A DNA stretch of 20,870 nt from Candidatus Pelagibacter sp. TMED275 (GTDB lineage Bacteria; Pseudomonadota; Alphaproteobacteria; Pelagibacterales; Pelagibacteraceae): the NCBI GenBank assembly GCA_002169255.1, contig NHLU01000010.1, positions 12,390 through 33,259 on the forward strand, given 5' to 3'. Position 1 is the stretch's first letter. Each line of letters begins with the position of its first letter. The position numbers were made by a program, and so were the translations under genes. Shown here piece by piece: positions 1 to 7,249 of the stretch. The notes beneath the pieces were generated by a model, which was not told the origin of the DNA, ran no database searches, and saw only the letters and a list, made by a program, of their open reading frames with translations.

Positions 1-180
1 CCTCTAGCACAATTTCAACTAACATCAGAGGATTTTTACACATTAACTAGTAGAACATTAAATATATCAAAAAAATTATGTGATGGTAAGGTTGTATCTA
101 TTTTAGAAGGTGGATATGATCTTAATGCATTAATGGAAAGTAGCGAAATGCATGTTAAAGCACTCCTAGAATTTAATTGA
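1..180 (+). CDS. Histone deacetylase superfamily protein, C-terminal fragment
   Basis: Only the last 59 residues and the TGA stop are inside the window; the gene begins upstream. The segment ILEGGYDLNAL is the glycine-rich loop near the C-terminus of the histone deacetylase / acetoin utilization (AcuC) / acetylpolyamine amidohydrolase superfamily, and the following helix with a late His (MHVKALLEF) also fits. These zinc enzymes remove acetyl groups from lysine or polyamine nitrogens. In bacteria the substrate is usually unknown, and the zinc ligands lie outside the window, so activity cannot be judged. A SET-domain gene follows 31 bases downstream on the same strand and may be co-transcribed. 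The family call is fairly firm; the substrate is unknown. Confidence 0.75.
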   Translation, partial: PLAQFQLTSEDFYTLTSRTLNISKKLCDGKVVSILEGGYDLNALMESSEMHVKALLEFN

Positions 181-211
181 AAAAAAAATAATAATCATTA
201 AAAAAATCCCA

Positions 212-688
212 GTGAAACTTTATAAAATTAAAAAAACTCCAATAGACAAAAAAGGGCTTGGTTTGGTTGCAACTCGTGACATAAAAAAGGGAACAAAAAT
301 TATAAATTATATTGGAAACATTATTACAAAAAAACAAACCGAGGAAAATCCTAAATTTGATAATTCAAAACCAATATATCTTTTTAATCTTAACAGTAGG
401 TATGATTTAGATGGAGATGTTTCCTGGAATACCGCTAGATTAATTAATCATTCATGTTCAAATAATTGTGATTATGATGGCAAAGGTTTGAAACTATGGG
501 TAACAGCTATAAAGAATATAAAAAAAGGAGAAGAAATTACTTGTGACTATGGTTTTGGTTATGACTCTGATTATAAACAATTTCCATGTAACTGTAGATC
601 AAAAAACTGTGTTGGATATATTGTAAGAGAAGGTTCGAGATGGAGAATAAATAAAAAATTCAAAAAAACTAATAGAGTTAATAAATAA
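212..688 (+). CDS. SET-domain protein with post-SET zinc motif (putative lysine methyltransferase)
   Basis: A 158-residue protein that is essentially a bare SET domain. Visible motifs are the N-terminal GLGLVATRDIKKG segment (15-27), ARLINHSC (75-82; the NHS part contacts S-adenosylmethionine and forms the pseudoknot), GEEITCDYGF (107-116) with the catalytic Tyr 113, and a post-SET Cys-x-Cys-x4-Cys (C126, C128, C133). Together with C82 these cysteines reproduce the four-Cys zinc site known from eukaryotic histone methyltransferases such as DIM-5. The family transfers methyl groups to protein lysines; the target here is unknown. The start is GTG, as no ATG is available upstream in frame, and there is no clear ribosome binding site. 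The 3' end overlaps the convergent truA by 11 bases. The family is sure; the function is inferred. Confidence 0.85.
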   Translation: MKLYKIKKTPIDKKGLGLVATRDIKKGTKIINYIGNIITKKQTEENPKFDNSKPIYLFNLNSRYDLDGDVSWNTARLINHSCSNNCDYDGKGLKLWVTAIKNIKKGEEITCDYGFGYDSDYKQFPCNCRSKNCVGYIVREGSRWRINKKFKKTNRVNK

Positions 689-1418
689 CTTTTTCAAGAT
701 ATAATCCATTTGATGGTGCTGGTGGTGCACATAAAATTCTTTTCTTTGCTTTAAACACTTTTATAAATTTTTTTAAGTTCCATTTTCCTTCACCTAAATA
801 TTTAAGGCATCCAACCATTGATCGAACTTGTTGCTGCAAAAAAGATTGTGACTTAAATTTTATATAAATCACATTATTTACTTTCAATATTTTGATCGAT
901 TTGATTGATTTAACTGGACTCTTTGCATTACACTTTGACGACCTGAATGTTGAATAATCATTAGTACCCAATAATTTTTTTGCACCTCTTCTCATAAGAT
1001 TTATATCAAGTTCTTTTGATACATGCCATCCTCTATCTCTATATATTGAAGGCTTACTTCCACGATTAAAAATTATATATTTATAAATTCTCATTCTAGC
1101 TGAGTAACGAGCATGAAATTTTAAATTTTTTTTTTTTATATTTAATATTGAAATTAGATAAGTGTTAAGGAAATAATTTATTGATTTTATAAACTTGTCT
1201 AAGTTTTCAATTTTTTTTTTACAATCGAAATGTGCAGATTGTTCAAAGGCATGAACACCAGAATCTGTTCTTCCTGAACCAATGAGTTTAATTTTCTCCT
1301 TTAAAATTTTCTTAATTTTTTGTTCAATTGTTTTTTGAATAGTTTTTCCAGTTGATTGAGTTTGCCAGCCCTGAAAACTACTGCCAACATACTCCACCAA
1401 AATGTGATATCTATGCAT
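678..1418 (-). CDS. truA: tRNA pseudouridine(38-40) synthase TruA
   Basis: TruA converts uridines 38-40 of the tRNA anticodon arm to pseudouridine. The 246-residue length is normal for the family. The catalytic motif GSGRTDSGVHA places the nucleophile Asp at residue 52. Further family signatures are YKYII (111-115), FRSSKC (158-163) and the late QQQVRSMVG segment (about 195-203). The ATG start overlaps the end of fmt by 8 bases, so it is translationally coupled as last gene of the def-fmt-truA run, a common alphaproteobacterial arrangement. The 3' end overlaps the convergent SET gene. The coding strand carries an A12 run (complement of 1126-1137, residues KKK 95-97) and an A10 run (complement of 1211-1220); both keep the frame open. 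Confidence 0.97.
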   Translation of the reverse strand: MHRYHILVEYVGSSFQGWQTQSTGKTIQKTIEQKIKKILKEKIKLIGSGRTDSGVHAFEQSAHFDCKKKIENLDKFIKSINYFLNTYLISILNIKKKNLKFHARYSARMRIYKYIIFNRGSKPSIYRDRGWHVSKELDINLMRRGAKKLLGTNDYSTFRSSKCNAKSPVKSIKSIKILKVNNVIYIKFKSQSFLQQQVRSMVGCLKYLGEGKWNLKKFIKVFKAKKRILCAPPAPSNGLYLEKVIY

Positions 1419-2340
1419 TGTTTAAATCTGAACCCTTTTTAATTTGTGAACCAAGCAAAAATTCACTAATTTTCTGAAGTTTTCTACCTTCTCTCTGGAT
1501 TTCAAGAATTTTTATTGAGTTAGATTTGCAAAAAACTTCAAGATTCTCATTTGATACTATCCCTGGAATTCCTCTCTTATTACCAAGTTCTGCTCTTAAT
1601 ATTTTGTATCTTTTTCCACTATATATAAACCAAGCACCAGGTGTAGGATTTAATCCATTAATTTTTCCTATAATTTTTTCTCCTGGCTCCTGCCAATTAA
1701 TTTTTCCCTCAGGTTTTAAAATTTTTTTAGCATATGTTGCTTTTGTATCATCTTGATTATTAAAAATTAACTTACCTTCAAAGATTTCGTCGATATTTTC
1801 TAACAATTTTTCTGAAGCCAAAAATGACAATTTTTCAGATAATGTTATAAAATTATCTTCACTATTTATAGGTAGTTTGTAACATGAAGAAATTGGTCCT
1901 GCGTCAAGTTCATTATTTATCTTCATAATACTAATTCCTGTTTCTTCATCTAAATTCATTATTGATCTTTGAATTGGAGCTGCCCCTCTCCATTTAGGTA
2001 ATAAAGAAGCATGAATATTTATAAAACCCATTTTAGTTAATGAAAGTATTTCTTCTGGAATAATTTGTCCGTATGCAACTACAATTGCTAGATCAGCATT
2101 TATTTTTTTTAGAAAATTGATTTCTTCTTGATTATTCTGAAGGTAGCTTGGAGATCTTACATCAATACCAAGTGTTTCCGAAATTCCTTGAACGGGAGAA
2201 ATATTTAGTTGTTGACCGCGGTTTGATTTTTTTGGTGGTTGAGTATAAACAACACTTATTTGATATCCGTTCTGATATAATTTTTTTAAAACGGGCACCG
2301 CAAACATAGGTGTGCCCATAAAGATAATTTTTTTAAGCAT
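1411..2340 (-). CDS. fmt: Methionyl-tRNA formyltransferase
   Basis: Fmt formylates the methionine on initiator tRNA using 10-formyltetrahydrofolate. The protein is 309 residues, the usual length. The Rossmann-like catalytic domain starts with IIFMGTPMFAVPVL. The active-site residues known from E. coli are all present: N108 and H110 in FINIHASLLP, and D146 in NELDAGPI, with SLLPKWRGAAPIQ (112-124) contacting the folate. The C-terminal OB-like domain (about 205-300) includes the INGLNPTPGAWF signature. It starts with ATG 3 bases after the def stop and overlaps truA by 8 bases. With def next door, the enzymes that add and remove the formyl group are made from one transcript. Confidence 0.98.
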   Translation of the reverse strand: MLKKIIFMGTPMFAVPVLKKLYQNGYQISVVYTQPPKKSNRGQQLNISPVQGISETLGIDVRSPSYLQNNQEEINFLKKINADLAIVVAYGQIIPEEILSLTKMGFINIHASLLPKWRGAAPIQRSIMNLDEETGISIMKINNELDAGPISSCYKLPINSEDNFITLSEKLSFLASEKLLENIDEIFEGKLIFNNQDDTKATYAKKILKPEGKINWQEPGEKIIGKINGLNPTPGAWFIYSGKRYKILRAELGNKRGIPGIVSNENLEVFCKSNSIKILEIQREGRKLQKISEFLLGSQIKKGSDLNNA

Positions 2341-2343
2341 TAC

Positions 2344-2862
2344 CTACACTACAATTCTGTCAGGTTTATTTTTAGATAATTTTTTAATTATATAGTCTCT
2401 TTTAAGTTTTGATAAATAATCAATAAATAGTATTCCCTCTAAGTGATCCATCTCATGTTGAAGACAAGTTGCTAAAAGTCCATCAGCATTTAAACTTTTA
2501 TTATTTCCATCATAATCTATATATTCTACTGTACACTGGCTTGGTCTATTTATTTCAGCAAACTGGTCTGGGACAGATAAACATCCCTCTTCATAGGTTG
2601 CAAGTTTTTCATTTTTTTTTATTATTACTGGATTAACAAAAAATAGAGGATTTTTTTTATTATTTTTTTGCCCTAAATCAATAACTAAAATTCTTTTAGG
2701 TACACCTACTTGTATTGCTGCCAAACCTATTCCATTTGCATCATACATTGTCTCAACCATATCATTCATTAAAATTTTTTCATCATTACCTACTTTCTCA
2801 ACTTTCTTTGATATTTGGCGTAAAAATTTATTTGGTTCAGTTAAAATTTTTCTAATTGTCAT
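2344..2862 (-). CDS. def: Peptide deformylase
   Basis: Def removes the N-formyl group from nascent proteins and is a cytoplasmic, usually ferrous, metalloenzyme. The 172-residue protein has all three family motifs: GIGLAAIQ (44-51), EGCLS (92-96, metal ligand C94) and QHEMDHLEG (135-143; ligands H136 and H140, catalytic E137). This is the classic type 1 pattern of Gram-negative bacteria. It lies 16 bases after the upstream secreted-protein gene and 3 bases before fmt, so it sits in the middle of an operon. No Shine-Dalgarno sequence is visible before the ATG. Confidence 0.98.
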   Translation of the reverse strand: MTIRKILTEPNKFLRQISKKVEKVGNDEKILMNDMVETMYDANGIGLAAIQVGVPKRILVIDLGQKNNKKNPLFFVNPVIIKKNEKLATYEEGCLSVPDQFAEINRPSQCTVEYIDYDGNNKSLNADGLLATCLQHEMDHLEGILFIDYLSKLKRDYIIKKLSKNKPDRIVV

Positions 2863-2878
2863 AATTTACATAATAATT

Positions 2879-4633
2879 TTAAACTTTTAACGGTACAACA
2901 TCTAAAATAATTGTATTTCTCAATTTCTTAATTTCTAGTTGATTTAAGGTATCAATAATAAAAAATAAAGATTCTGAACCCAAATCTCCAATTTTATCCT
3001 CTCTTACAAGTTCCACTAATTTTAAAAGACACATTCCTGTTTCTTCGTTATCTATATACTCTTGAATTTTTTCAGGTATATTTAGCTTTTGAACATCATA
3101 TAAACTTTTGTACTTATTTGGTATTTCTATTCCATCTGCACGTAAGGACTCTATTATTATAATATCTTTAGTCGAGAAAATATAATTTTTATCTTTTCGC
3201 ACCGTATCTCTAAATATATTTTCGAGGTTTTTTTTAGTTTCATCAAATGAACTCTCCCCACTAAAATATTTTAAAAGTTTTGACTGGTGGATTATTTTAT
3301 TATTTATTTTGATAGATTTTATAGTTTTAAATTCAGTTTTTAAATTTTTATCATAAAATTTAGTAAAGTTTGATGGAACTTCACCCTCATCAATATTTGT
3401 TAAAAAATTACTTAATTTAGCTTCAAAAGCTTTTTCTGTACCAGATTTTTTAAATGAATCTTTTAGATTTTTTAATATAGAAATTTTCTTTTTTGGTTCA
3501 TCATAAATAAGAGCTCCTTGATAAAGTAACGCTCTTCCTTCAATTGGATCAAGCAATTTATGGGATTCTTCAATATTCAAATATTGATTAACATTAAATA
3601 AAAATTTTTCGTAAATAGCAAAAAGTTTTTCCTCTGAAAAATTTTTATCATGAGTGGCTTTCTCTAATGCTAAAATCTTATTTTTATTTTCTAGCTCTAC
3701 ATCCTCAATACTTGTTAACAAATTTGCAGATGAAAGATATTTCCATATAAATTTTGGAGAAGATATATTTGGTTCATAAACAAACTCACTATTCAGTCTG
3801 TGAGATAGGTGAAAATTTAAAATATTTTGATCGTTAATCTCATCCTCAATATTTTCTTCATAACCAATTAACTTAAATACTCTCTTTTCGAAAAAATTAT
3901 CTTTAAAGCCAGCTTCTTGGAGTAAGTCTAATTGTAAAAGGCTTTCTTCAATTTTTTCATCGTTAAGTAAGCAATAAATTTTAAATTTTAATAAGTAGTT
4001 GTTTGTTATGCTGAAGTTGTTCTCAAAAATTTTACAAGCACTATTAAGATCTGTTTTTGACAAATTTTCATCAACATAATATTTTATAAGATCATCGTTA
4101 AATTTTAAGCTGGTATTTTTTACTAAATATTCTTCTATCAAATTTAAATCATTAAACTTGATAAGCCATTTTATTTTGAAATTTATAAATTCTTCAAGAC
4201 TTATATTTTTAGATGGAATATATGCATTTGTTAATAGAGCGATATTTAAAATATTATGGGAGTCTTTTGATAAGTCTAATGATAAAATTTTATTTAAAAA
4301 CTCTGACAAAATTATACCATCTGTTTTACTCCACATATCTATTGATAAATCATTTTTTTTTGGATCATAAATTCCAATAATATTGTTAACATCTGAAAGT
4401 GAATTTGCATCATCACTGATATCTACATTATTTTTGCGTAAAATTTTATTTTCAGAAATATTTACATCTATTTCGTTATTAGTTTTTGTTTTTTCTAAAA
4501 TTTCTTTTGTGCTAAAAGCTTTTTTTTCTAAATTCCAAATATCTACGGCTTCTTGTGAGTTAACATTTTGTGCAACAAAGAATATAAGTAGAATAATTAA
4601 AAATTTATCATTTAATAACTTTAAAATTTTCAT
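2879..4633 (-). CDS. Secreted helical repeat-like protein of unknown function
   Basis: I do not recognise this 584-residue protein. The ATG at 4631-4633 is preferred over one 18 codons upstream because it gives a clean signal peptide: charged MKILKLLNDK, hydrophobic core FLIILLIFFVAQ, and a likely cleavage after VNS (residue 26). The mature part is rich in Lys, Asp, Asn and Leu, has almost no Cys or Trp, and reads as successive amphipathic helices (for example the stretches with LNIALLTNAY, NLIEEYLVKN, YLLKFKIYCLLND). That suggests a TPR-like or other alpha-solenoid fold in the periplasm. The start codon lies inside the end of the small membrane-protein gene (26-base overlap), so the two are translationally coupled. 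It precedes def-fmt-truA. Function unknown. Confidence 0.75.
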   Translation of the reverse strand: MKILKLLNDKFLIILLIFFVAQNVNSQEAVDIWNLEKKAFSTKEILEKTKTNNEIDVNISENKILRKNNVDISDDANSLSDVNNIIGIYDPKKNDLSIDMWSKTDGIILSEFLNKILSLDLSKDSHNILNIALLTNAYIPSKNISLEEFINFKIKWLIKFNDLNLIEEYLVKNTSLKFNDDLIKYYVDENLSKTDLNSACKIFENNFSITNNYLLKFKIYCLLNDEKIEESLLQLDLLQEAGFKDNFFEKRVFKLIGYEENIEDEINDQNILNFHLSHRLNSEFVYEPNISSPKFIWKYLSSANLLTSIEDVELENKNKILALEKATHDKNFSEEKLFAIYEKFLFNVNQYLNIEESHKLLDPIEGRALLYQGALIYDEPKKKISILKNLKDSFKKSGTEKAFEAKLSNFLTNIDEGEVPSNFTKFYDKNLKTEFKTIKSIKINNKIIHQSKLLKYFSGESSFDETKKNLENIFRDTVRKDKNYIFSTKDIIIIESLRADGIEIPNKYKSLYDVQKLNIPEKIQEYIDNEETGMCLLKLVELVREDKIGDLGSESLFFIIDTLNQLEIKKLRNTIILDVVPLKV

Positions 4634-4793
4634 TTGGTATGATTTGTTTAATATCTTTTTTTGGATATGGAAATTCAATTTTATCAACTAATAGCAATAC
4701 TAAAAATATAATCCCAAACATTATTGCTATTTTAAATAATGTCTTAATAAGTGAGCTACTTGGTCCTAAACTTGTTTTTTTTCGGAATTGCAT
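4608..4793 (-). CDS. Small single-span membrane protein of unknown function
   Basis: A 61-residue protein with a basic N-terminus (MQFRKK), one hydrophobic segment at about 18-36 (KTLFKIAIMFGIIFLVLLLV), and a short polar tail with FPYPKKDIKQIIPNENF. The positive-inside rule puts the tail in the periplasm. The frame stays open to an ATG at 4854-4856, but that would run 14 bases into the divergent aroK, so the ATG at 4791-4793 is chosen. It overlaps the next gene, a secreted protein, by 26 bases; the pair probably works together in the cell envelope. It is the first gene of the operon leading to def-fmt-truA. The overlap and the clean transmembrane segment support a real gene; function unknown. 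Confidence 0.65.
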   Translation of the reverse strand: MQFRKKTSLGPSSSLIKTLFKIAIMFGIIFLVLLLVDKIEFPYPKKDIKQIIPNENFKVIK

Positions 4794-4842
4794 ATAATCT
4801 TTTAATAATTTCAAATTAAGACATATTTGTGTTTTTTCAATA
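4794..4842. promoter_or_regulatory. Divergent intergenic region between the def-side operon and aroK
   Basis: These 49 bases separate the start of the leftward membrane-protein operon from the rightward aroK, so they probably carry start signals for both directions. The region is A/T-rich and I could not pick a convincing pair of -35 and -10 boxes on either strand. The position is the main evidence. Confidence 0.35.
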
Positions 4843-5364
4843 ATGAACTTTAACAAAATAAATAAAAATCTAGTATTAGTAGGAATGATGGGGTCAGGAA
4901 AAACTCATTTAGGCATGAATTTGGCAAAAAAACTTGGATATAACTTTTACGATACTGATGTTTTAGTCGAAAAATATACAAAATTAAAGATATCTAAAAT
5001 TTTTGAAAATTTTGGTGAGAAGTACTTTAGGGACATAGAAGAAAAAATAACATTAGATATTTTAAAAAAAAAAAATAGTGTAATATCTTTAGGTGGAGGT
5101 GGGTACTTAAATAGTACAATAAGAAAAATAACTAAAAAAAATTGTTTCAGTGTATGGCTAAAATGGGACTCAAAAACACTAATTGAAAGAGTTAAGAGAA
5201 ATAAAAATAGACCAGTTATAATAAAAATGAATAGCTTCGAAATTAAGAAATTAATAGAACAAAGGTCAAAAATTTATTCTCAAACAGATGTAAAAATATA
5301 TTGTGAAGGAAAAATAAAAAAAAATATTATTAATAAAATTATTAAACTTTATGAAAAAATATAA
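4843..5364 (+). CDS. aroK: Shikimate kinase
   Basis: AroK phosphorylates shikimate at the 3-hydroxyl with ATP, the fifth step of the aromatic amino acid pathway. The 173-residue protein has the P-loop GMMGSGKT (14-21), the shikimate/Mg motif DTD (37-39), the substrate Arg in FGEKYFRDIE (R63), the GGGG loop (84-87), and the lid motif RNKNRP (119-124). It is fused to nothing and of normal length. The ATG start has no clear ribosome binding site. Its end overlaps aroB by 14 bases, so the two are coupled. A 12-base A run at 5064-5075 (KKK 75-77) is a potential slippage site but the frame is intact. Confidence 0.97.
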   Translation: MNFNKINKNLVLVGMMGSGKTHLGMNLAKKLGYNFYDTDVLVEKYTKLKISKIFENFGEKYFRDIEEKITLDILKKKNSVISLGGGGYLNSTIRKITKKNCFSVWLKWDSKTLIERVKRNKNRPVIIKMNSFEIKKLIEQRSKIYSQTDVKIYCEGKIKKNIINKIIKLYEKI

Positions 5365-6454
5365 ACTTACTATCAAAACTAATGATCACTTTTATCCAGT
5401 AATTATTGGTAAAAATATATTGCGTAATACTTCTGCTATTTTAAAAAATAATAATATTATTTTTCAAAAATGTCTGATTGTTTATGATAATAAAGTTCCT
5501 TTAAAAAATTTAAAAGTCTTAAAAAAGAATTTTAAATATAAAAATATCTATACTTATAAATTAAACCCTAGTGAAAAAATTAAGAACATAAATACAGTTA
5601 ATGCAATAATCAATTTTATTCTTAAAAAAAATTTCCATAGAAATGATTTAATAGTATCGCTTGGTGGTGGTATAATTGGTGATATTACTGGATTTACAGC
5701 AAGTATTTTTAAAAGAGGTATAAAATTCATAAATATTCCAACAACTTTATTATCACAAGTGGACTCCTCCATTGGAGGAAAAACAGGTGTTAATTCAGTT
5801 TATGGTAAAAATCTTATTGGATCATTCTACCAACCAAATCTAGTTATTTCAGATATTAATTTTTTAAAATCTTTACCAAAGAGAGAAATTACTTGTGGAT
5901 ATGCAGAAATTTTAAAACATTCCTTAATAAAAAATAAAGAATTTTTTTTCTTTTTAGATAAAAATATAAATAAGATACACTTATTAGATGATAAAGTAAT
6001 TTCTAAGTCAATTTACGAAAGCTGTAAAATTAAAAAAATTATAATTGAAAAAGATCCTTTAGAGAAAAATTTAAGAAAAACATTGAATTTTGGTCACACA
6101 TTTGGTCATGCTTTTGAAGCAAATATGAATTATTCAAAAAGTCTTAATCATGGTGAAGCAGTTTTACTAGGAATGTACTGTGCAAATAATTTTTCATATA
6201 AAAAGAAAATTATAAAAAAAAAGGAATTTGAAATTATTAATAATCATTTTTTTAATCTAAACCTGCCAAAGAAACTAAAAAAAATACTCAAAAAAAATGA
6301 AACAAGCAAGATTATTAATTTTATGAAAACAGATAAAAAAAATTTTAATAATAAAATTAATCTAATTTTATTAAAAAAAATTGGTTCCGCCCAGATTAAT
6401 TACACTTACAAAATAACAGAAATAAACTCTTTTTTAAAAAAAACTATTGATTAA
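5351..6454 (+). CDS. aroB: 3-dehydroquinate synthase
   Basis: AroB converts DAHP to 3-dehydroquinate, using NAD and a divalent metal. The 367-residue length is typical. The NAD-binding loop SLGGGIIGD (103-111) and the segment PTTLLSQVDSSIGGKTGVN (130-148) are intact. The metal ligands by family comparison are E186 (in CGYAEILKHS), H249 (in NFGHTFGHAFEA) and H267 (in LNHGEA). The start lies inside the end of aroK, so the two shikimate enzymes are translated together. The 3' end overlaps the convergent bolA by 11 bases, leaving no room for a terminator between them. Confidence 0.98.
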   Translation: MKKYKLTIKTNDHFYPVIIGKNILRNTSAILKNNNIIFQKCLIVYDNKVPLKNLKVLKKNFKYKNIYTYKLNPSEKIKNINTVNAIINFILKKNFHRNDLIVSLGGGIIGDITGFTASIFKRGIKFINIPTTLLSQVDSSIGGKTGVNSVYGKNLIGSFYQPNLVISDINFLKSLPKREITCGYAEILKHSLIKNKEFFFFLDKNINKIHLLDDKVISKSIYESCKIKKIIIEKDPLEKNLRKTLNFGHTFGHAFEANMNYSKSLNHGEAVLLGMYCANNFSYKKKIIKKKEFEIINNHFFNLNLPKKLKKILKKNETSKIINFMKTDKKNFNNKINLILLKKIGSAQINYTYKITEINSFLKKTID

Positions 6455-6707
6455 TAGAAAGCTGTATTGAATGAATATAATTTTTCATTTCAACTGATAT
6501 AGCGCTATAAATCATTTTTGTTGCATCAATCTTTTTTACATCTTTTAAATTTTCTGATTTTATCGATATCTTTAAATGATATTTGTTTTTTTCATTATTT
6601 TTATGATTTTTATGAAGAAAACTTTTATCTTCAATTGTTATCGTTTCTAGATTAATCTTATCTCTTATTTTTTTTTCTACAATTATTACTAATTGATTAA
6701 TTTCCAT
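6444..6707 (-). CDS. BolA-family protein, divergent
   Basis: An 87-residue protein matching the BolA fold: an N-terminal helix, then the signature EDKSFLHKNHK (26-36; BolA proteins have a D-S-x-x-H-x-x-H pattern here), a central strand YHLKISI (43-49), a helix with KMIYSAI (64-70), and the C-terminal IHSIQLSI (78-85; usually IHAL). BolA proteins partner monothiol glutaredoxins in iron-sulfur handling. The usual RHR before the last helix, whose His is a cluster ligand in studied BolA-glutaredoxin complexes, is replaced by ATK (62-64). The gene is divergent from the J-domain/cobS/cobT operon, a neighbourhood I recall from other alphaproteobacteria, which supports the call. No gene symbol is given because the BolA subfamily is unclear. 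Confidence 0.8.
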   Translation of the reverse strand: MEINQLVIIVEKKIRDKINLETITIEDKSFLHKNHKNNEKNKYHLKISIKSENLKDVKKIDATKMIYSAISVEMKNYIHSIQLSINQ

Positions 6708-6730
6708 AAATGTTATTAATAATATACTTT

Positions 6731-7249
6731 ATGAAAAATATTTGCGACTGGAATAATTGTAAAGAAATCGGTGAATTTAAAGCACCCAAAGAAAAAGATA
6801 ATAGCAAAGATTATAGACTTCTTTGTATAAATCATATTAAAGAATTTAATAAAAGCTGGAATTACTTTAGTGGAATGAATGAAGAAGAAATAATTAATTT
6901 TTTGAAATCAGATGTCACATGGCATAAACCTACCCAGAGCTTTACTTCTTCAGATAATTTTTTTAAGGTTTTGTGGCAAAATGTCCTGAATGACAAAAAT
7001 GACATAAAATTTCAGAAAGATAGCCTAGAAAGAAAAAAACTTATATTTGATCATAATGATATCAAATCTTTTCAAGTATTAGGTGTTCCTGTTGGATTAA
7101 AATGGACGGAAATTAAGATTAAATTCAAAAAACTTGTCAAAATATTTCACCCTGATATGAATGCAGGTGATAAAAAACATGAAGAAAAACTTAAACTAAT
7201 TACGTTGGCCTATACCCAGCTTAAAAAAACTTATAGAGTTAAAAATTGA
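6731..7249 (+). CDS. J-domain protein with N-terminal Cys/His motif
   Basis: A 172-residue protein with a C-terminal J-domain (about 114-172) holding the HPD tripeptide at 140-142 that stimulates DnaK ATPase. It has no G/F region, zinc domain or client-binding domain of true DnaJ. The N-terminal part has C5-x4-C10 and C32-x2-H35 plus WNYFSGM (43-49), a conserved-looking module that could bind zinc. The ATG at 6731 is chosen over one at 6710, which lies 2 bases from the divergent bolA start and adds only hydrophobic residues (MLLIIYF). Its stop overlaps the cobS start by 4 bases (TTGA), so it is coupled to cobS. It probably delivers a client or partner to DnaK; the client is unknown. Confidence 0.9.
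   Translation: MKNICDWNNCKEIGEFKAPKEKDNSKDYRLLCINHIKEFNKSWNYFSGMNEEEIINFLKSDVTWHKPTQSFTSSDNFFKVLWQNVLNDKNDIKFQKDSLERKKLIFDHNDIKSFQVLGVPVGLKWTEIKIKFKKLVKIFHPDMNAGDKKHEEKLKLITLAYTQLKKTYRVKN

Noticed and set aside
4383..4691. Open + strand frame of 102 codons with hydrophobic content
   Set aside because: It lies antisense to the N-terminal part of the secreted-protein gene, has Ser/Phe/Leu/Ile-rich shadow composition, no family motif and no start signal.
4794..4856. Longer start (ATG at 4854-4856) for the small membrane protein
   Set aside because: It would overlap the divergent aroK start by 14 bases and add 21 residues that disturb the simple basic-N-terminus-plus-TM layout; the ATG at 4791-4793 is better placed.
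6708..6730. Divergent promoter pair between bolA and the J-domain gene
   Set aside because: Hexamers such as TATATT and TATACT occur, but none has an acceptable -35 partner and the region is almost pure A/T, so no specific site could be called.
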